Shown here piece by piece: positions 27,637-37,804 of a stretch of DNA of 64,000 nucleotides (the stretch's first letter is position 1; each line of letters opens with the position of its first letter). The translations under genes and the position numbers were made by a program. Below the pieces are notes generated by a model. It was not told where the DNA came from and did not search any database. It saw nothing but the letters and a program-made list of their open reading frames with translations. The DNA lies in contig NZ_CP012544.1 of assembly GCF_004803815.1 (NCBI RefSeq), positions 1,302,001-1,366,000 of the forward strand. The letters run 5' to 3'. This DNA comes from Campylobacter showae. GTDB lineage: Bacteria > Campylobacterota > Campylobacteria > Campylobacterales > Campylobacteraceae.

Positions 27637-29358
27637 ATGAACGTTTGGGACTTGACCCCGCTTTTTAAAAACGAAAAAGAGCTGGAGATTTCGGCTCTTT
27701 CGTTACAAAAAGAGTGCGAAAAATTTGAGGCGAAATACTCGGATAAGTTCTTAAATTTAAGCGACGAGGAGTTTTTTTCCGCGCTTAACGAGTATGAAAA
27801 TTTGTTAGAAAACATCGCTCGCGTACAAATTTACGTGAGCCTAGTTTTCTCAAAAGACACCTCAAAGGGCGCGTTTTACGCCAAATTTGACGAGCTTAGC
27901 TCAAAAGCGCAAAATCATCTGTTATTTTTTGAGCTTAAATTTAACGAATTTGACGAAGCCAGACAAAACAAAATCATCGCCAAAAGTGCTAGGCTTGGCT
28001 ACTATCTAGATAGTATCGCAAAAGAAAAAGCCCACCAGCTAAGCCTAAAAGAGGAGCAAATTTTACTGCGCACGGCAAACACGGGCGCGGAAGGTTTTTC
28101 GCGGCTTTTTGACGAGACACTAAGCGCGCTTAAGTTTAAATTTAAAGGCAAAATGCTGGGCGAAGAGGAGATCTTATCCAAGCTTCACAGCCCAGACCGA
28201 GCCGAGCGAAAAGCAGCCGCAAAGAGCCTCTCTGGCGGCTTAGCGCCCCAGCAGCATCTACTTAGCTACATCTATAATATGATCAAAACCAGCCTAAAAA
28301 CTAGCTGCGAACTGCGGAAATTTGATCTGCCAGAAAGTCCTCGGCATTTTTCAAACCAAACGACCAAGGCTAGCGTGGACGCGCTCATAAAGGCCGCCGA
28401 GACGAGCTTTGATCTGCCGATTAAATTTTACGAAAAAAAGCGCAAAATTTTAGGCTTTAAAAAGCTCTACGACTACGATAGATACGCGCCGCTGGGCGAG
28501 AGCAAGAGCATTTATAAATTTGACGAATGCAAAAAAATCGTGCTTGAGACTTTTTCTAAATTTAGCCCGAAATTCGGCGAGATAGCCGCTCGCGCGTTTA
28601 AAGAGGGCTGGATCGACGTTTATCCGGCCGAAAATAAACGAGGCGGCGCCTTTTCGCAATCAGGCGTCGCAAAAGCCCATCCATACGTGCTTTTAAACCA
28701 CACCGACGAGAGGCGGGATCTTTTTACACTAGCGCACGAGCTAGGTCACGCCGCGCATCAAAATCTAGCCTATGAAAGCGTCGGATTTCTAAACGCCGAC
28801 ACGCCGCTAACTACGGCAGAAACAGCATCGGTCTTTTGCGAGATGCTGGTTTTTGATCACGTCAAAAGCACGCTAAAAGGCAGAGAAAAAACCGCCCTAC
28901 TCGCCGGCAAGATCGAGGATATCTTCGCCACGCTCTACCGCCAGATAAACTTCACTACCTTTGAGCGCCGAGTTCACGCGCATGAGGGCGAGATCAGCGC
29001 CGAGGAGCTAAATAAAATTTGGCTTGAGGAGAGTGCTAAGATGTTCGGGCAAAGCGTCGCGCTAAACGACTACTATAAAATTTGGTGGAGTTACATCCCG
29101 CACTTCATCCATACGCCGTTTTACTGCTACGCCTACTCCTACGCGCAGCTTTTGGTGCTGGCGATTTTTGGGCTTTATAAAAGCGGCAAATGCGAAAATT
29201 TCACGCAAATTTACACCAAGTTTTTAAGCGCGGGCGGCTCGCGATCGCCAAAAGAGCTGGTCGGGATGTTTGGCTTTGATATCGAGGACGCTGCGTTTTG
29301 GCAGATCGGTATAAACGAGGTTAGAAAGCTAGTGGAGGAGTTTTGCCAGGAGGCGTAA
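27637..29358 (+). CDS. pepF: Oligoendopeptidase F (M3 family)
   Basis: A 573-residue cytoplasmic zinc metallopeptidase cutting short peptides. The zinc site is LAHELGHAAHQ (HExxH) with the third ligand Glu in TPLTTAETASVFCEML. The M3 fold is otherwise helical; WWSYIPHFIHTPFYCYAYSY is the substrate-binding region. Full length. It follows sstT closely and starts MNVWDLTPLF with AAGGTCGCAAA upstream. Confidence 0.95.
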   Translation: MNVWDLTPLFKNEKELEISALSLQKECEKFEAKYSDKFLNLSDEEFFSALNEYENLLENIARVQIYVSLVFSKDTSKGAFYAKFDELSSKAQNHLLFFELKFNEFDEARQNKIIAKSARLGYYLDSIAKEKAHQLSLKEEQILLRTANTGAEGFSRLFDETLSALKFKFKGKMLGEEEILSKLHSPDRAERKAAAKSLSGGLAPQQHLLSYIYNMIKTSLKTSCELRKFDLPESPRHFSNQTTKASVDALIKAAETSFDLPIKFYEKKRKILGFKKLYDYDRYAPLGESKSIYKFDECKKIVLETFSKFSPKFGEIAARAFKEGWIDVYPAENKRGGAFSQSGVAKAHPYVLLNHTDERRDLFTLAHELGHAAHQNLAYESVGFLNADTPLTTAETASVFCEMLVFDHVKSTLKGREKTALLAGKIEDIFATLYRQINFTTFERRVHAHEGEISAEELNKIWLEESAKMFGQSVALNDYYKIWWSYIPHFIHTPFYCYAYSYAQLLVLAIFGLYKSGKCENFTQIYTKFLSAGGSRSPKELVGMFGFDIEDAAFWQIGINEVRKLVEEFCQEA

Positions 29359-29532
29359 CGGGCATAAATTTGACGCGTTTTGGGGAGTAAATTTAAAAGC
29401 GTGGGCAAATTTGACGAGCCGAACCGAGTCAGGGACAGCAATAAATTTGAAGCTAAATTTTGCGTTTATTTGAAGCCAAATTCGGCACGACTGCGGACAG
29501 TAAATTTGAGAAAAGGCACAAAAGGAGGCAAA

Positions 29533-29970
29533 ATGCTTGATGAGATTTTAGACGACGAGAGATTTGCGGCGATAATGAAGGAGCACGTTTTTGAGTGCGT
29601 GGAGTATCTGCTAAAAAACGACCGCTCCTTTTCGGCGATGGCCAACCTTGATCTGGTTAAATTTAACCCCGAGCTGCCGGAGTACATTAAGAGCACTTTT
29701 ACAGCTCCCGTTATTGTTTTTACGCTTGCGGGCTATACTTTTAGCAGCGCCAAACTCACGCCGGAGGAGCTGAGCTTCGAGGCGGGTTTTGGTAAGGAAA
29801 ATTTTGCTAGCGTCGTTAGTTTCCCGCTTGGAGCTATCGTTCAAATTTTAGTAGAAAACAGCCCGATTTTAGTAAATTTTTCCGTATACAAAACTCAAAA
29901 AAGCCAGCTCGAAAAATCAATGTCGGCGCTAATGTCAAACCCAAACAATAAAGATTTATTTAAAAAGTGA
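29533..29970 (+). CDS. Conserved hypothetical protein
   Basis: A 145-residue soluble protein starting MLDEILDDERFAAIMKEHVF. The start is chosen because AAAGGAGG lies immediately upstream; the open frame continues back but only through intergenic-type sequence. It has an acidic N-terminus, a beta-rich middle (APVIVFTLAGYTFSSAKLT) and a polar C-terminus. No catalytic motif or membrane segment. C. jejuni has a hypothetical gene of similar size in the same place between pepF and the UvrD-like helicase. Function unknown. Confidence 0.75.
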   Translation: MLDEILDDERFAAIMKEHVFECVEYLLKNDRSFSAMANLDLVKFNPELPEYIKSTFTAPVIVFTLAGYTFSSAKLTPEELSFEAGFGKENFASVVSFPLGAIVQILVENSPILVNFSVYKTQKSQLEKSMSALMSNPNNKDLFKK

Positions 29971-30267
29971 GCAAACTTTTACCCGCCGTTTTGCTCACGC
30001 TGTTTTTATAGATTTATTTTATGCGCATTTCCTTGATTTGAGCCGTGCGATATTAGTTTTGCAGGAGCAGACGGCTTTATAGCGCTTACTGCGCTTTGCG
30101 TTTGATTTTTATCAGATACAGGCTTTATCTTAAATTTACTAAATTTGCTTAAGCAAAATATTATCCTATTTACGCCGGTTTTACCAACAGCAACCCTTTT
30201 ATTTCTTAATATAAAAAATTGATTTATAATTTTTAAATTAAATTCCAATATTTTAATCAAACTATAA

Positions 30268-30288
30268 ACAAATATTTATTATCATTTC
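30268..30288 (+). promoter_or_regulatory. Possible Fur-box/promoter region of the TonB receptor
   Basis: The AT-rich stretch AATATTTATTATCATTT, some 55 nt before the receptor ATG, resembles half of a Fur box (GATAATnATTATC type). The match is partial. Iron control of such receptors is the rule in campylobacters. Confidence 0.3.
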
Positions 30289-30336
30289 GCATTTAAGAGC
30301 AAATGAATATCAAAACTATCGTTAATAAGGACAGAA

Positions 30337-33297
30337 ATGAACCATCTTAAATTCTCTCTTGCCGCTTTGCTTATTTTGTCGAATTTAAATGCAAAAGAGG
30401 CTGAAGTCGAGCTAAAAGAAGTAACAGTTAGCGGCGAAGCAAGCGCTGAGAACGATCCGCTACAAAAAAAAGTCGGCCAAAGCGTAAAAAGCGCCAAAGA
30501 ACTAACCAAAACGCAGGTTTCTGATAACAAAGACCTAGTGCGATACGAAACGGGCGTAACGACCGTAGAGGCTGGGCGTTTCGGCCAGAGCGGCTACGCG
30601 ATAAGAGGCGTGGAAGAAAACCGAGTAGCTATCACGGTAGACGGCCTGCATCAAGCCCAAACGCTAAGCTCGCAAGGCTTTAAGGAGCTATTTGAAGGAT
30701 ACGGAAACTTTAACAACACCCGCAACGGCGTAGAGTTTGAAACGCTAAAACAAGCCACTATTTCAAAAGGCGCAGACTCCGTTCGTACGGGCTCTGGCTC
30801 TCTAGGCGGCTCCGTGATGTTTGAAACAAAAGACGCAAGGGATCTTTTGCTAGATAAGGACTACTTCTACGGCTACAAAGGCGGCTACAATACCGCCGAT
30901 AATCAAACCATGCACTCGCATACCTTAGCCGGTAGGTTTAAGTGGTTTGATATCCTAGCCGTACAAACTAAGCGCAGACACCACGAGACGGAAAACTACG
31001 GTTACAAGGGTTATGACGATAGCGTGCTAGGTAGAACCAGAGAAAAGGCCGACCCGTACTATATCAAAAAAACGAGTAGCCTCATCAAGCTAGGTTTCCA
31101 GCCTCACGAGGAGCATAGATTTACCTTTATGTCAGATACCTACAAAAACCGATCTCAAGGCAAAGACCTATCATACACGCTTACGCTTTCTAGCAACAGG
31201 GACGAGATCATAGATACCGGTCTAAGATACAACGACGATATGATGGATAGGAAAAATCGCGCTTTTGCCTATGAAAATTTTAGCGAAACTCCGTTGTGGG
31301 ATACGATGAAATTTACATACTCCAACCAAAAAATCAAATCCCGCGCCAGAACCGAGGAACACTGCCAAGCAGGAGAAAACTGCGCTGAAATTTCAAATCC
31401 TATCGGACTTCAGGTTAAGAACAACAAAGTAGTCGATAAGTACGGCGGCGAAGTAACTTTGCAACGAACACAGGAAATTGACCCCCAGTACGGCGGACTA
31501 ACGTGGGTAAACAGACTCGTAGATAGCCAAGGAGCCGTCCATGATCAGAATAAATTTAGCATCAATCAAAACGTAAGCAACACTTGGCTTGACTGCTCGA
31601 TATTTGACTGCTCTCAGCCAAATATCGACGTGCTAAAATACGACTATGCCACCGAGCAATACATAAAATCAACCGTCCCGCTAGATAAAAGCTACACCGA
31701 CGCGAGCACGGGCAAGACCTTTAAACAAAGCTCGCAGAGCGGATATCTAATCACTCCGTACGGCAAAGGCTACATAAGCCGCGACTGGAAAGAGCGCGAT
31801 CTAGATACCAATACTAAGCAATTTAATCTAGACTTTAATAAATACGCCAAAACGGGCGACGTAGAGCACGATATCGCATACGGACTAAGCTTTGCTAAAA
31901 CCGAAAAATCCATGACAAACAAGCAAGGCTACGACACTACAAATAACCAATGGTGGGCACCTAAAACTCTAGGTACGGATTTTACCGGCACGCCGTATAC
32001 GTGCGAAAACGCGCCGCTAACGCTACTTTACGCGCTTTGCCCTAGAACCGAGCCTCTCACGTCTTTTCTCATCCCGGTTAAAACAAAAGAAGGCGCGCTA
32101 TACCTCAACGACGATATGCGCGTAAACGACTGGTTGGGGATAAATTTAGGCTACCGCTACGACAAGATAAAATATAAACCAAACTACGTCCCAGGCTCTA
32201 CGCCTAAAATCCCGGACGATATGGTGCTAGGTCTTTTCGTGCCGTATAATCCTAGCCCAGAGCCAAAATGGTGGGACTACGCAGATAGAGACGAGTGGAA
32301 AATAGCCCATGATGCATGGAAGCAAGAAGCGCCTAATAACGCGCTAGCAAATATAAAATACATCGCTAGGGATAAAAAATTTACGAATAGCTCTTATGCC
32401 ATCGGAGCCGATATCGATCCGCTGGATTACTTTAGGATACAGCTAAAATACTCCAAAGGCTTTAGAGCGCCGACTTCGGACGAGCTATATTTGGCGTTTA
32501 AGCATCCTGATTTTACCATCCAACCAAACCCGGATCTAAAACCCGAGATAGCTAAAACAAAAGAGCTTGCATTGACGCTACATGAGGATAAAAGCTTTAT
32601 AACCACTAGCTTTTTTGAGACCAAATACGATAACTTTATCGATCTAATCTCGCTAGGTACTAAAAGCTATGCCACGGGCGGCGGCGGCAACACCATACCT
32701 TTTGCACTATACGGCAACGTAAACCGCAGCAAAGCAACCGTACGCGGCTTTGAGATAAACTCTATGTTACATTTCGGTCAAATTTCAGACTCGTTAAAGG
32801 GCTTTCACGCTAGCTACAAGCTAACGATGCAAAAAGGCAGAGTACAAACCGATAACGACGGTAAAGTGCCGATGAATGCCATCCAGCCGACCACTGCGAT
32901 CTATGGTCTAGGATACGCAAGCCCGGCGGATAAATTCGGCGCCGACATCTACGTCACTAGCGTCGCATCTAAAAAAGAAAAAGACACCTATAATATGTTC
33001 TGGCGTCTAGATACCGACCCGTACGGCAACCCGTATAATACAAACAGCTACTCAAAATGGCGAAGCAATGCCTACACCCTAGTAGACGTCGTAACCTATG
33101 TACGTCCGATTAAAAATTTGACGTTTAGGCTAGGCGTTTATAACCTAACTAACGAAAAATATATCACTTGGGACGCTGCGCGCTCTATCAGGCCTTTTGG
33201 TACTATGAACATGATCGATAGAACCACGGGTCTAGGTATCAACCGCTTCTACTCGGCTGGTAGAAATTTCAGGCTAAACTGGGAATTTACATTCTAA
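30337..33297 (+). CDS. TonB-dependent haemoglobin/transferrin/lactoferrin-type receptor
   Basis: A 986-residue outer-membrane receptor. Signal peptide MNHLKFSLAALLILSNLNA, TonB-box-like ELKEVTVSG just after cleavage, plug domain (about residues 45-170, with GYAIRGVEENRVAITVDG and GSGSLGGSVMFETKD), then a 22-strand barrel ending in RLNWEFTF with terminal Phe. SKGFRAPTSDELYLAFKHP is the signature of the haemoglobin/transferrin/lactoferrin receptor family. Three close cysteine pairs (near residues 344-350, 425-431 and 559-570) lie in likely surface loops and could form disulfides. Ligand unknown. It has its own terminator and is not followed by haem-transport genes. Confidence 0.92.
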   Translation: MNHLKFSLAALLILSNLNAKEAEVELKEVTVSGEASAENDPLQKKVGQSVKSAKELTKTQVSDNKDLVRYETGVTTVEAGRFGQSGYAIRGVEENRVAITVDGLHQAQTLSSQGFKELFEGYGNFNNTRNGVEFETLKQATISKGADSVRTGSGSLGGSVMFETKDARDLLLDKDYFYGYKGGYNTADNQTMHSHTLAGRFKWFDILAVQTKRRHHETENYGYKGYDDSVLGRTREKADPYYIKKTSSLIKLGFQPHEEHRFTFMSDTYKNRSQGKDLSYTLTLSSNRDEIIDTGLRYNDDMMDRKNRAFAYENFSETPLWDTMKFTYSNQKIKSRARTEEHCQAGENCAEISNPIGLQVKNNKVVDKYGGEVTLQRTQEIDPQYGGLTWVNRLVDSQGAVHDQNKFSINQNVSNTWLDCSIFDCSQPNIDVLKYDYATEQYIKSTVPLDKSYTDASTGKTFKQSSQSGYLITPYGKGYISRDWKERDLDTNTKQFNLDFNKYAKTGDVEHDIAYGLSFAKTEKSMTNKQGYDTTNNQWWAPKTLGTDFTGTPYTCENAPLTLLYALCPRTEPLTSFLIPVKTKEGALYLNDDMRVNDWLGINLGYRYDKIKYKPNYVPGSTPKIPDDMVLGLFVPYNPSPEPKWWDYADRDEWKIAHDAWKQEAPNNALANIKYIARDKKFTNSSYAIGADIDPLDYFRIQLKYSKGFRAPTSDELYLAFKHPDFTIQPNPDLKPEIAKTKELALTLHEDKSFITTSFFETKYDNFIDLISLGTKSYATGGGGNTIPFALYGNVNRSKATVRGFEINSMLHFGQISDSLKGFHASYKLTMQKGRVQTDNDGKVPMNAIQPTTAIYGLGYASPADKFGADIYVTSVASKKEKDTYNMFWRLDTDPYGNPYNTNSYSKWRSNAYTLVDVVTYVRPIKNLTFRLGVYNLTNEKYITWDAARSIRPFGTMNMIDRTTGLGINRFYSAGRNFRLNWEFTF

Positions 33298-33311
33298 ACC
33301 GCATTTTATTC

Positions 33312-33340
33312 AGACGGGCTCTCGCCCGTCTCCTTGCTTT
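33312..33340 (+). terminator. Terminator of the TonB receptor gene
   Basis: A perfect 8-bp stem AGACGGGC/GCCCGTCT with loop TCTC, then CCTTGCTTTTATT. It lies 15 nt past the receptor stop codon. Confidence 0.8.
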
Positions 33341-33518
33341 TATTCTTATATACTTTCCATTCAAATTTGACCGTAAATTTGGAAGTTATAAAATCGCCAA
33401 ACCAAGATCATCTCCAGGTTCGGCAAGGATATTTTGCGCCAAATTTTCGCAAGAGTATTTAAATTTACGCGCCGAAAAGGCTAAATTTAGCCAAATTTGA
33501 CACTTTCTCTAAAGCAGA

Positions 33519-34391
33519 TTAAAAATTAAAACTAGTCTTAATCTTTAAAAATTTATGCAGCGCTTCCTCGTTTTCTTTTAGTGCGGCGGCATAGACCGAG
33601 CGAGTGAGCTTAAATTTAGCGATATTTATCTCAAACAACCTGCCGTTTTTTAGCTCGTTTTCGATCAAAAATCTCGGTAAAAACGCCACGTACGTATCGG
33701 CATGGTTTGACGCCAACGCGCGGCAGACCATTATCGAACCGTCTAGCGAATACGCCACGTCAAGCGCATGCGCATCCACGCCGTGCTTATGCAAAATATC
33801 GTCAAGGTAGGTTCGCGTTCTATCTTTGATAAATTTAAACTTGATAAGCTCCTCGGGTTTCACGCTCTCGGCGATTTTTTTATTTGAAACCAAAATCAGC
33901 TCGTAGTCAAATAGCTTTTTAACGAGCAAACTGCTATCAAGCGACTGCTCAAGGATGATGGCGATGTCGCTGCGGCGGTCTTTTAGGTAGTTTATGAGCT
34001 CGTTTTGCTCCTTTATCCTGATGTCTAGCTCGCTGCCTACGCTTTGCGAGATTTTATCCAGCAGTATCGAGATGACCGCCTCGGCGATGAGCTGGGTGGT
34101 TGCGATGACTAGCGGCACTTTATCGGTTTTTATGCGCGACAGCTCGTCTTTAAAGCGAAACATCGCGCTTTCAAACTGAGTACAGAGCTTGTAAAATTTC
34201 TCGCCCTCGTGAGTTAGGACGATGCCGTTTTTCTTACGCATTATTAGCGTGGTTTGCAGCATCTCCTCGAGCTTTTTCATCTGCAAAGTAACTGCGGGCT
34301 GCGAGATACCCAGCGATCTTGAGGCTTTTGAGAAACTTCTTTCTTTCACTATCTCCATAAAGGTATAAAATTTACTAAAATCATTGATCAT
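33519..34391 (-). CDS. LysR-family transcriptional regulator
   Basis: A 290-residue regulator. The N-terminal winged helix-turn-helix is clear: FYTFMEIVKERSFSKASRS, LGISQPAVTLQMKKLEEML. The C-terminal periplasmic-binding-like region starts around residue 92 and should bind a small effector. It is convergent with the TonB receptor gene and divergent from the helicase gene, so a shared regulatory region exists only on the helicase side. The effector and targets are unknown. Control of the receptor is possible but is not shown. Confidence 0.93.
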   Translation of the reverse strand: MINDFSKFYTFMEIVKERSFSKASRSLGISQPAVTLQMKKLEEMLQTTLIMRKKNGIVLTHEGEKFYKLCTQFESAMFRFKDELSRIKTDKVPLVIATTQLIAEAVISILLDKISQSVGSELDIRIKEQNELINYLKDRRSDIAIILEQSLDSSLLVKKLFDYELILVSNKKIAESVKPEELIKFKFIKDRTRTYLDDILHKHGVDAHALDVAYSLDGSIMVCRALASNHADTYVAFLPRFLIENELKNGRLFEINIAKFKLTRSVYAAALKENEEALHKFLKIKTSFNF

Positions 34392-34555
34392 ATCGGACTC
34401 CTTATTATTATATCAGCTTATAAAATTATCTTTTTAATATTGTATTGATTTATATCTGAAAACGCTCTTAATCAGACCCAAATTTAAATCAGCGGCCATT
34501 TTTAAGCTTATTTTGTTAGAATTTAATCATTTTAATAAATAAAGCAGGAAATTTA

Positions 34556-36640
34556 ATGCCCGATTTACTAGACGAACTCAACGAAAGCCAGCGCGAGGCG
34601 GCCTCGCATACCGATGGAGCGATGCTGATTTTAGCCGGGGCCGGCAGCGGAAAAACCAAAACCATCACTACTCGCCTAGCCTATCTCATAAGCGAGCTAG
34701 GCATCCCGCCGTCAAATACCCTAACGCTAACCTTCACCAACAAAGCCGCAAGCGAAATGCGAGCCCGCGCGCTAAAAATGCTGGGCGACGCAGGTAAAAA
34801 TTTTACTCCGCTGCTTTGCACTTTTCACAAATTCGGGCTTTTGTTTTTGAAATTTTACATCGACCGACTAAAGCGCAAAAACAACTTCGTCATCATCGAT
34901 ACCGACGATAAAAAGCGTATCTTAAAAGGCTTTGAGGGCGACATCCCGACCTCGGTGCTAGCTAGCGAGATCTCAAATTTCAAAAACTCGCTTTTAAGCG
35001 TAGAAGAGGTGCTAAATCACGGCGGTATGTTTGCAAACGGGCATAATTTTAAAGACGGCTACCACGCAAAGCTAGCAAACATCTACAAGCTTTACGAGGA
35101 GTATCTGGCGGCAAATAACCTCGTGGATTTTGACGACCTGCTCTGCCTTAGCTATAAAATTTTAGACGAGGACGAGGCTCTAGCGCGCGAGATCTCGCGC
35201 AGGTATGCCTACGTGATGGTGGACGAGTATCAAGACACCAACGACCTTCAGTACAGACTCCTGCGCAAACTCTGCCTAACGCACGAAAATATCGCGGTCG
35301 TGGGCGACGACGACCAGAGTATCTACGGCTGGCGCGGCGCGAAAATCGAAAATATATTAAATTTTAAAGATCAGTTTAAAGACGCCAAAGTCATAAGACT
35401 AGAGCAAAACTACCGCTCGACGAGTCAAATTTTACGCGCGGCAAACGAACTCATCGACCATAACAGAAACCGCCTAGGCAAGGAGCTAAAAAGCACCAAA
35501 GAAGGCGGCGAGGACGTCGCGCTGATGGAATCAGACGACGAAACGATGGAGAGCCTAAAGGTAGCCAAACGCATCAAAAAGCTGCTTGATAGCGGCGCGC
35601 AGGCTAGCGATATCGCGATCTTGTACCGCATAAACGCCCTCTCTCGCTCGCTCGAAGAAGGCCTAACCAAAGAAAAAATCCCGTATAAGATGGTCGGTGG
35701 AGTTAAATTCTACGAGCGCGCCGAGGTCAAAGACGTCATCAGCTACCTAAGGCTGGTCGCAAACGAGAACGACGACTTCTCGCTAAAGCGCGTCATCAAC
35801 CGCCCAAAACGCGGCCTTGGCAAGGTAAGCCTCGCAAAGATCGAAAAGATCGCCTTCGAGCATAAATTTTCGCTATTTGAAGCGATATCTAGCCTGGACG
35901 AAAACGACAAAGATCTAAGCAAAAAGATCGTCTCGAGCCTTGGCGAATTTGCGGCAAATTTAAGAGAGCTAAAAGAGTGCGACTCGCCGTACGAGCTAGT
36001 AGATAAACTAGAAGCGAAATTCGGCATCAAAAAATACTACGAGAGCTTGCCCGACGGCTCCGAGCGCGTGGCGAACATCGACGAGTTTTACGCTACGATC
36101 AAGGATCAAATCAGGCAAAATCCAAGCTTTTCTATCGAGGAGTTTTTAAACGAGATCGCGCTACAAAGCGAGCAGGATAACATCGGCGGCGAGGCGATCT
36201 CGATCATGAGTATCCACGCTAGCAAGGGGCTTGAGTTCGAGCATCTTTTCGTGATCGGGCTTGAGGAGGGATTTTTCCCGCTTCTTGGCGACGGTAGCGA
36301 CATCGAGGAGGAGCGGCGCCTAGCCTACGTCGCCATCACCCGCGCCAAAAAAACCCTGACGCTAAGCTTTGTAAATTCGCGTTTTTATAAAGGGCAGCGA
36401 ACGAGGCTGGAAAAGAGCAGATTTTTAAGCGAAGCTGGCGTTTGCAGCGGTAGCCTCATCATCCAAACGCAAACGCAGACCGCAGGCGAATACAAAAAGG
36501 GCGATCTCGTCAAGCACAAAATTTTCGGTATCGGGCGCGTGACGGCGGTAACGAAGATCAAAAAAGAGCTAAAGCTAACGATAAATTTCGGCGGAATTAG
36601 CCGCGAGATAATGTCTAGCTTCGTCGAAAAAGCGGTATGA
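34556..36640 (+). CDS. UvrD/Rep/PcrA-type ATP-dependent DNA helicase
   Basis: A 694-residue superfamily 1A 3'-5' helicase. Motifs in order: Q-motif LNESQREA, Walker A LAGAGSGKTKTI, Ia TFTNKAASEM, II MVDEYQDTN, III VGDDDQSIYGWRGA, IV RLEQNYRST, V SIHASKGLEF, VI YVAITRAKKTL. A Tudor-like C-terminus (GDLVKHKIFGIGRV) matches PcrA/UvrD and probably contacts RNA polymerase. It starts a run of plus-strand genes reaching aat. Confidence 0.95.
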   Translation: MPDLLDELNESQREAASHTDGAMLILAGAGSGKTKTITTRLAYLISELGIPPSNTLTLTFTNKAASEMRARALKMLGDAGKNFTPLLCTFHKFGLLFLKFYIDRLKRKNNFVIIDTDDKKRILKGFEGDIPTSVLASEISNFKNSLLSVEEVLNHGGMFANGHNFKDGYHAKLANIYKLYEEYLAANNLVDFDDLLCLSYKILDEDEALAREISRRYAYVMVDEYQDTNDLQYRLLRKLCLTHENIAVVGDDDQSIYGWRGAKIENILNFKDQFKDAKVIRLEQNYRSTSQILRAANELIDHNRNRLGKELKSTKEGGEDVALMESDDETMESLKVAKRIKKLLDSGAQASDIAILYRINALSRSLEEGLTKEKIPYKMVGGVKFYERAEVKDVISYLRLVANENDDFSLKRVINRPKRGLGKVSLAKIEKIAFEHKFSLFEAISSLDENDKDLSKKIVSSLGEFAANLRELKECDSPYELVDKLEAKFGIKKYYESLPDGSERVANIDEFYATIKDQIRQNPSFSIEEFLNEIALQSEQDNIGGEAISIMSIHASKGLEFEHLFVIGLEEGFFPLLGDGSDIEEERRLAYVAITRAKKTLTLSFVNSRFYKGQRTRLEKSRFLSEAGVCSGSLIIQTQTQTAGEYKKGDLVKHKIFGIGRVTAVTKIKKELKLTINFGGISREIMSSFVEKAV

Positions 36641-36642
36641 AA

Positions 36643-36762
36643 ATGAGTAAATTTGAGACTCTACTGAGCAAATGCGACATCAAATTTGATCAAATTTACG
36701 CGCTCAATTTTGACGCTCGCGGATCAAATTTAACGCAACCTCCAAAGGTCAAATTTAAATGA
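36643..36762 (+). CDS. Possible 39-residue leader or small protein between helicase and truB
   Basis: An ATG 2 nt past the helicase stop opens a 39-codon frame starting MSKFETLLSKCDIKFDQIYAL. Its TGA overlaps the truB ATG (ATGA), so it would be translationally coupled on both sides. The sequence is largely made of the SKF/IKF/VKF words that AAATTT-rich spacers encode in this genome, so it may be chance. There is no evidence of conservation within the window. Confidence 0.3.
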   Translation: MSKFETLLSKCDIKFDQIYALNFDARGSNLTQPPKVKFK

Positions 36763-37580
36763 ACGCGCTTTTTGTCGCAAATAAGCCGGCAGGCATAAGC
36801 TCGAATCATTTTTTAAGCAGGCTAAAGCGCAAATACGGCGTCAAAAAAGCTGGCTTTTCGGGCACGCTAGATCCCTTTGCCAGCGGCTGCCTAATCGTAG
36901 CTCTAGGCAATCACACGCGGCTTTTTAACTACATAGATAAAACGCCCAAAATCTACAAAGCGACGATGTGGCTGGGTGCGACGAGCGCTAGCCTAGATAA
37001 CGAAAATATCGAGGATATCGCGCTTTGCCAGCCATTAAATTTAGCGGACGTAAAAGCGGCGCTAGCCGAGCTAAAAGGCGAGATCACATACGTACCGCCT
37101 AAATTTAGCGCCAAGCACGTAGACGGCAAGCGCGCGTACGAGCTAGCAAGAGCGGGCGAAGAGTTTGAGCTAAAAAGCCAAACGATGAGCGTTTTTGACG
37201 TAAATTTGACTGCGTATATGCATCCGTTTTTGAGCTTTCGCATTAGCGTTAGCGAGGGCTCGTACGTGCGCTCGTACGCTCAAATTTTAGCCGCAAAGCT
37301 TGGCGTAAAAGCAACTCTAAGCGCGCTAAAACGCGTGAGCGAGGGTAAATTTGTTTACGAAAACGAGCGATTTTTAAATCCGCTTGATTTTATCTTATTG
37401 CCGCGAAACGAATATCTGGGCGACCCCGCGGACGTAATGCTGGGCAAAAAACTGAGCGCAGAAAAGCTAAAATTTGGCGCCGAAGGGCTATATTTAATAA
37501 ACTTTGATGAATTTTTTAGTATCATTGAAATCAAAGACGAAACCGTAACATATAAACTAAATAAGGTCGAAAAATGCTAA
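36759..37580 (+). CDS. truB: tRNA pseudouridine(55) synthase
   Basis: A 273-residue enzyme that makes pseudouridine 55 in the T-arm of tRNAs. [11 protein letters not shown] opens the protein, and the catalytic Asp is in [36 protein letters not shown] and [10 protein letters not shown] are further TruB blocks. The C-terminal part is short. It overlaps csrA by 7 nt. Confidence 0.95.
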   Translation: MNALFVANKPAGISSNHFLSRLKRKYGVKKAGFSGTLDPFASGCLIVALGNHTRLFNYIDKTPKIYKATMWLGATSASLDNENIEDIALCQPLNLADVKAALAELKGEITYVPPKFSAKHVDGKRAYELARAGEEFELKSQTMSVFDVNLTAYMHPFLSFRISVSEGSYVRSYAQILAAKLGVKATLSALKRVSEGKFVYENERFLNPLDFILLPRNEYLGDPADVMLGKKLSAEKLKFGAEGLYLINFDEFFSIIEIKDETVTYKLNKVEKC

Positions 37581-37804
37581 TACTCGCAAGAAAAGAAGAC
37601 GAAAGCATAATGCTGGGAAACGATATCAAAATCACGGTCGTAGGCATCTCAAAAGGCGGCGTAAAAATCGGCATCGACGCGCCTAAAAATATGATGATCC
37701 TGCGCTCGGAGCTAGTAGAAGACGTAGCGGCAGAAAATAAACAAGCCCTAAACGGTGCGGGCGAAGCGAGCCTAAAAGAGCTGAGCGATAAAATCGTAAA
37801 ATAA
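37574..37804 (+). CDS. csrA: Carbon storage regulator CsrA
   Basis: A 76-residue RNA-binding dimer that represses or stabilises mRNAs by binding GGA motifs near ribosome binding sites; in C. jejuni it controls flagellin. [15 protein letters not shown] is the first strand with the key Arg6, [19 protein letters not shown] contains the second RNA-binding Arg. The C-terminal 20 residues are an extension common in the genus. It lies between truB and ispE with overlaps on both sides. Confidence 0.97.
   Translation: MLILARKEDESIMLGNDIKITVVGISKGGVKIGIDAPKNMMILRSELVEDVAAENKQALNGAGEASLKELSDKIVK

Noticed and set aside
29380-29532. Upstream extension of the hypothetical gene at 29533
   Set aside because: The extra part reads through AAATTT-rich spacer; AAAGGAGG sits right before the ATG at 29533.
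30006-30260. 84-codon minus-strand frame before the TonB receptor
   Set aside because: No ribosome binding site, atypical composition, and it lies in what looks like the receptor's control region.
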